In this document: positions 4,608 through 6,491 of the stretch, in pieces
Layout of the letters: each line of letters starts with the position of its first letter
How positions within the stretch are numbered: the first letter of the stretch is position 1
From: Planctomycetota bacterium
Lineage (GTDB): Bacteria > Planctomycetota > PUPC01 > JACPCR01
NCBI GenBank assembly: GCA_030740295.1
Contig: JASLXP010000755.1
Location: 1-6,491 of the forward strand
Direction: 5' to 3'
DNA length: 6,491 nucleotides
Program-made: the position numbers and the translations under genes
The notes under the pieces: model-generated
Told to the model about the DNA's origin: nothing
Databases searched by the model: none
The model's input: the letters and a program-made list of their open reading frames with translations, nothing else

Positions 4608-6491
4608 TGGTTCTTCCGGGGCGATCGGTTCTGGGGACGGTTCTTCATCCTCCACGGCCTCGGTGTCGCTGGAGGTTTCATCGTCCACGGGTTCGACATT
4701 TCCATCCGTTTCGCTTTCTTCCGATTGGGCTTCAGAGCCTGCATCCTCCTCCTGGTCCTGCTCGGTGTCGTCCGAAGCTTCTTCGTCTGTAGTTTCGCCG
4801 GACGTTTCTGTGTCATCCTCCGTCTGGCTTTCGGAATCCGAATCGTCGGTTTCAGAGCCTGTATCCTGTTCCTGCCCGGTGTCGTCCGAAGATTCCTCGT
4901 CTGTAGATTCATCAGACGATTCTTCCTCATTCTCATTGTTCTCTTCCTCCGCCTCTTCCTCTGTTTCCTGCGGGAGAGTCGTATCAATAATGCTCTCCGC
5001 ATTGAAACTCGTGGTCGGAACATTCAAGGCGGCGAGTATGCGGACCTCATCGTTCCCGTCCTCACCTTCGGCCTGAATTTCGATAAGCCCCACGGGATTC
5101 GTTGCGTTGTCAATGACAAACACATCATCCCCTGCCCCAGCCCTGAGCAGCAGTTTCTGCTTGTTCGAGAAATCGAATCGGGCGCGGTTATCTGTGAACA
5201 CCGCGCCAAAGTCGGCCGTGTGGCCTTGCGAATAAGTAATGGTCTCAGACGCAGGCGTGCCGAGTATCGATAGCTCAGCAACCGGTATCGAGTCATGAAT
5301 GTTCTCGATACTGGCGAATGAGAATCCGAGGCTCGCATTGCCCTGATGAATGGCCAGCAGATCCGGGTCGCCGTAGCTGAAAACTTCATGCCAGTCTGAG
5401 CCGCCCGTGCCGGCGAGCGTGACGATGTCCTGGCCGTCCCCGCCGTGGACGTGGAAACTGCCCGGAACCTGCAGCAGGCCGCTCTGTGAGTGATCGAAGT
5501 GGAACGAGTCGTCGCCGCCGAGAGCGTCAAAGGTGAAGCTGTCGGGACGATGAAGCTCAACCTGCTGGCTGCTGTTCAACGAGTATGTGAATTCGTTCGG
5601 GCCCGTGGTCTGGACATTGAGGATGTCGTTGGATGCGCCGCCACCAACCTGCACTGCGCGGGCATCCAGCACGTGCAGTTCTTCCATGCTCTGCAGAGCG
5701 ACCGATCCATTCGGGCCGGGCAGGATGCCCAGGTGCGGATCGGTGATGTCAAGGTTGTTCGCGTGATAGTGAAAAACATCCCGCCCAGTGCCGCCTTCGA
5801 GACTATCGAAGCCAACGAAGGTGGAAGCACTGTTGAGATCGCCTGTGCCGTTGGACTGGACATTCCAGGTATTCGCAGTGTTCGGGCCGGTGAGTGTTCC
5901 ACCGGCCGTGCCGGCCTTGAAGTTTTCAATGGAGGCAATGCTTCCGGCAGTCGAGCTCGTCAGTGATTGAAGATTGATATTGACCGGCCCCATGTGTGCC
6001 GAAGCATCCAGCGTGTCGCTGCCGGCGCCGCCCGAAAGCGTGCCCGATATGCTAGCGCCGTCCGAGAAACGGAAGTTATCGCTCTGCTGGTTGCCCGTGA
6101 GATTCTCGAAGCTTGAGAAGGTAGTGGCACCCTCAATGTCTCCTGCGTTATTCTGCAGGATGTTCCAGGTATTCACCTGATCGGGCCCGATGAGCGTATC
6201 GGAAAACTCCGTGCCGACGATGGCGTCGATATCGGCGAAGCTGGTGACACCTGTGCTGGAAAGCGTGGCCAGGTCCACCGTAACAGGCGCGGTCCGGGAC
6301 GAGTAGCTGAGCTGGTTTTCACCTGCGCCGCCGGCAATCGATTCGACGCTGCCTCCATCGGCGATCTGGAAATTGTCGTCGGCCGTGCTTCCAGTGAGAT
6401 TTTCGAAGCCGGCAAAGCTGATCGCGTTGGCCGTGCCGCGGTTGGCCTGATTGATCTCAAGACAGGGGACACGGTCAAGCTGGCCAGTGAC
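4029..6491 (-). CDS. C-terminal part of a giant repeat-rich surface/secreted protein with RTX-like repeats and an acidic tail (5' end outside window)
   Basis: The reverse frame is open from the right edge to TGA at 4029-4031: 820 residues are visible and the start is missing. The GTG at 6278 is an internal valine codon, since 71 more codons precede it and continue the same repeat. From the N-terminal side: beta repeats of about 100 residues (10-245); a glycine/aspartate-rich region (246-500) with GGAGSDTL, GGDGQDIVTL, GAGDDVFVID and GEDGNDEVRI, which resemble degenerate RTX calcium-binding nonapeptides; an acidic Ser/Asp/Glu tract (507-628); a proline-rich stretch (618-671); and a charged tail (672-820). 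Repeats of this kind fold as beta-rolls or beta-helices in surface adhesins and secreted matrix proteins. No LPXTG, PEP-CTERM or autotransporter barrel is seen at the C-terminus; type I secretion is possible but unproven. One visible Cys (residue 10). Function unknown beyond a structural or adhesive guess. Confidence 0.85.
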   Translation of the reverse strand, partial: VTGQLDRVPCLEINQANRGTANAISFAGFENLTGSTADDNFQIADGGSVESIAGGAGENQLSYSSRTAPVTVDLATLSSTGVTSFADIDAIVGTEFSDTLIGPDQVNTWNILQNNAGDIEGATTFSSFENLTGNQQSDNFRFSDGASISGTLSGGAGSDTLDASAHMGPVNINLQSLTSSTAGSIASIENFKAGTAGGTLTGPNTANTWNVQSNGTGDLNSASTFVGFDSLEGGTGRDVFHYHANNLDITDPHLGILPGPNGSVALQSMEELHVLDARAVQVGGGASNDILNVQTTGPNEFTYSLNSSQQVELHRPDSFTFDALGGDDSFHFDHSQSGLLQVPGSFHVHGGDGQDIVTLAGTGGSDWHEVFSYGDPDLLAIHQGNASLGFSFASIENIHDSIPVAELSILGTPASETITYSQGHTADFGAVFTDNRARFDFSNKQKLLLRAGAGDDVFVIDNATNPVGLIEIQAEGEDGNDEVRILAALNVPTTSFNAESIIDTTLPQETEEEAEEENNENEEESSDESTDEESSDDTGQEQDTGSETDDSDSESQTEDDTETSGETTDEEASDDTEQDQEEDAGSEAQSEESETDGNVEPVDDETSSDTEAVEDEEPSPEPIAPEEPQRPEPVSDNTPQRPEEILPAPRPQIPERLPEQLSDEQPETPVTQDRRRELIRTETSNVEELRGVQFSRTQLEALILFRPSRHQSEASNTATFEEAGFAEERALGPDEDLQPKPLRGTERATEPEKEAVPDTEIATEAKEPDEEDDSKPEERKKADQPDSELSFNLDRVESKGFRITPSLLITNQESGTPTQN
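4731..4804 (-). repeat. Acidic-tract duplication, C-terminal copy
   Basis: Forward-strand bases starting TTCAGAGCCTG and running to GCCGGACG match 4851-4918 with scattered changes and a 6-bp (two-codon) difference. In protein terms, TDEEASDDTEQDQEEDAGSE pairs with TDEESSDDTGQEQDTGSE; this copy has the two extra Glu residues. The frame is preserved. Confidence 0.75.
4851..4918 (-). repeat. Acidic-tract duplication, N-terminal copy
   Basis: This is the partner of 4731-4804, offset by 120 bp at one end and 114 bp at the other because of the 6-bp indel. CGGTGTCGTCCGAAG is shared exactly by both. The related bases beside each copy suggest that the duplicated unit is about 40 codons long. Confidence 0.75.
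4992..5756 (-). other. Degenerate RTX-like glycine/aspartate-rich region
   Basis: Residues 246-500. Short motifs with the GGxGxDxuh outline recur at irregular spacing: GGGASNDILNV, LGGDDSFHF, HGGDGQDIVTLAG, RAGAGDDVFVID and GEDGNDEVRIL. In RTX proteins such motifs bind calcium in a parallel beta-roll and order the chain after export. Here they are isolated, not in runs, so calcium binding is an inference. Between them are longer strands (FTYSLNSSQQVEL, LSILGTPASETITYS) that suggest a beta-helix. Confidence 0.55.
5757..5864 (-). repeat. Partial beta repeat unit C
   Basis: Residues 210-245 begin NVQSNGTGDLNSASTFVGFDSLEGGTGRDVFHY, matching the start of unit B (NILQNNAGDIEGATTFSSFENLTG) with the same spacing. 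After DVFHY the match to the 100-residue plan is lost and the protein passes into the RTX-like region. This marks the end of the tandem repeat array. Confidence 0.7.
5865..6164 (-). repeat. Beta repeat unit B (100 residues)
   Basis: Residues 110-209. Motif order: NILQNNAGDIEGATTF, FENLTG, SDNFRFSDGASISGTLSGGAGSDTLDAS, VNINLQSLTSS, LTGPNTANTW. The closing NTW of units A and B are exactly 100 residues apart, and the forward-strand string TTCCAGGTATTC recurs 300 bp apart (5863 and 6163), which shows tandem duplication at DNA level. Confidence 0.8.
6165..6464 (-). repeat. Beta repeat unit A (about 100 residues)
   Basis: Residues 10-109 of the visible protein. The unit runs ...ISFAGFENLTG...DDNFQIADGGSVE...GGAGENQLSYSS...VTVDLATLSSTG...DTLIGPDQVNTW. 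The same order of motifs returns in unit B. The first part (before FAGFENLTG) is the most diverged, so the exact left boundary is uncertain. Confidence 0.7.

Larger units (their letters stand above)
4608..4973 (-). other. Acidic Ser/Asp/Glu low-complexity tract
   Basis: Residues 507-628 are dominated by Glu, Asp, Ser and Thr (for example EEAEEENNENEEESSDES). No hydrophobic core is possible, so this is a disordered, strongly negative linker. Comparable SD-rich stretches in other surface proteins act as stalks or bind divalent cations; that role is inferred here. It passes into a proline-rich stretch (EEPSPEPIAPEEPQRPEPV). It contains an internal duplication. Confidence 0.8.

Noticed and set aside
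4731..4918. CRISPR-like array from the repeated T/C-rich strings
   Set aside because: There are only two imperfect copies, in frame within a coding low-complexity tract, and the indel is a multiple of three.
4140..5273. Long forward-strand reading frame (377 codons) and a second one (4384-5076, 230 codons) opposite the acidic tract
   Set aside because: Both are the antisense of Glu/Asp/Ser-rich codons, which gives Phe/Leu/Arg or Ser-rich sequence with few stops. They show no domain, and the reverse frame has clear repeats and motifs.

Overview
The window holds two large genes for probable exported proteins, arranged tail to tail. The forward gene is complete (11-3886, 1291 residues). The reverse gene is cut by the right edge (4029 to beyond 6491, at least 820 residues). 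A 142-bp gap (3887-4028) separates their stop codons. No RNA gene, CRISPR array, transposase or complete insertion sequence was seen.

The composition is moderately GC-rich (estimated by eye). The style of the proteins suggests the Planctomycetes-Verrucomicrobia-Lentisphaerae group or a related environmental bacterium. Three things point there: a very large secreted multi-domain carbohydrate-active-type protein; a giant repeat protein with the NTWN / FENLTG / GGAGxDTL style of bacterial beta-strand-repeat proteins; and a short palindrome in the gap whose reverse-strand translation reads HGRDAHAT, resembling the GRDARAT-type dispersed repeats I associate with such genomes. This placement is an inference; no marker gene is present.

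Left region (11-3886). After a Sec signal peptide there are two carbohydrate-binding-like jelly-roll modules, both containing VAHSGRRSLL and ending in a DD-x-SE-type strand. Two further beta-sandwich stretches follow, then a region resembling a clan GH-A TIM barrel, then a GlcNAc/galactose-binding-like beta domain, and a C-terminal beta domain ending in VHVYEIE. The usual catalytic Asn/Asp-Glu-Pro segment was not found in the barrel. The protein may be a divergent glycosidase or a non-catalytic glycan binder. Its codon use changes strongly from the 5' end (GCG-rich) to the 3' end (GCC-rich).

Right region (reverse strand). The gene encodes the C-terminal part of a surface or secreted protein. 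In order from its N-terminal side it has 100-residue beta repeats, a degenerate RTX-like glycine/aspartate-rich region, a roughly 120-residue acidic Ser/Asp/Glu tract with an internal duplication, a proline-rich stretch, and a charged tail of unknown role. The frame stays open to the window edge, so the real start lies outside.

The two genes converge and cannot share an operon. Both products appear extracellular, but nothing in the sequence shows that they work together.
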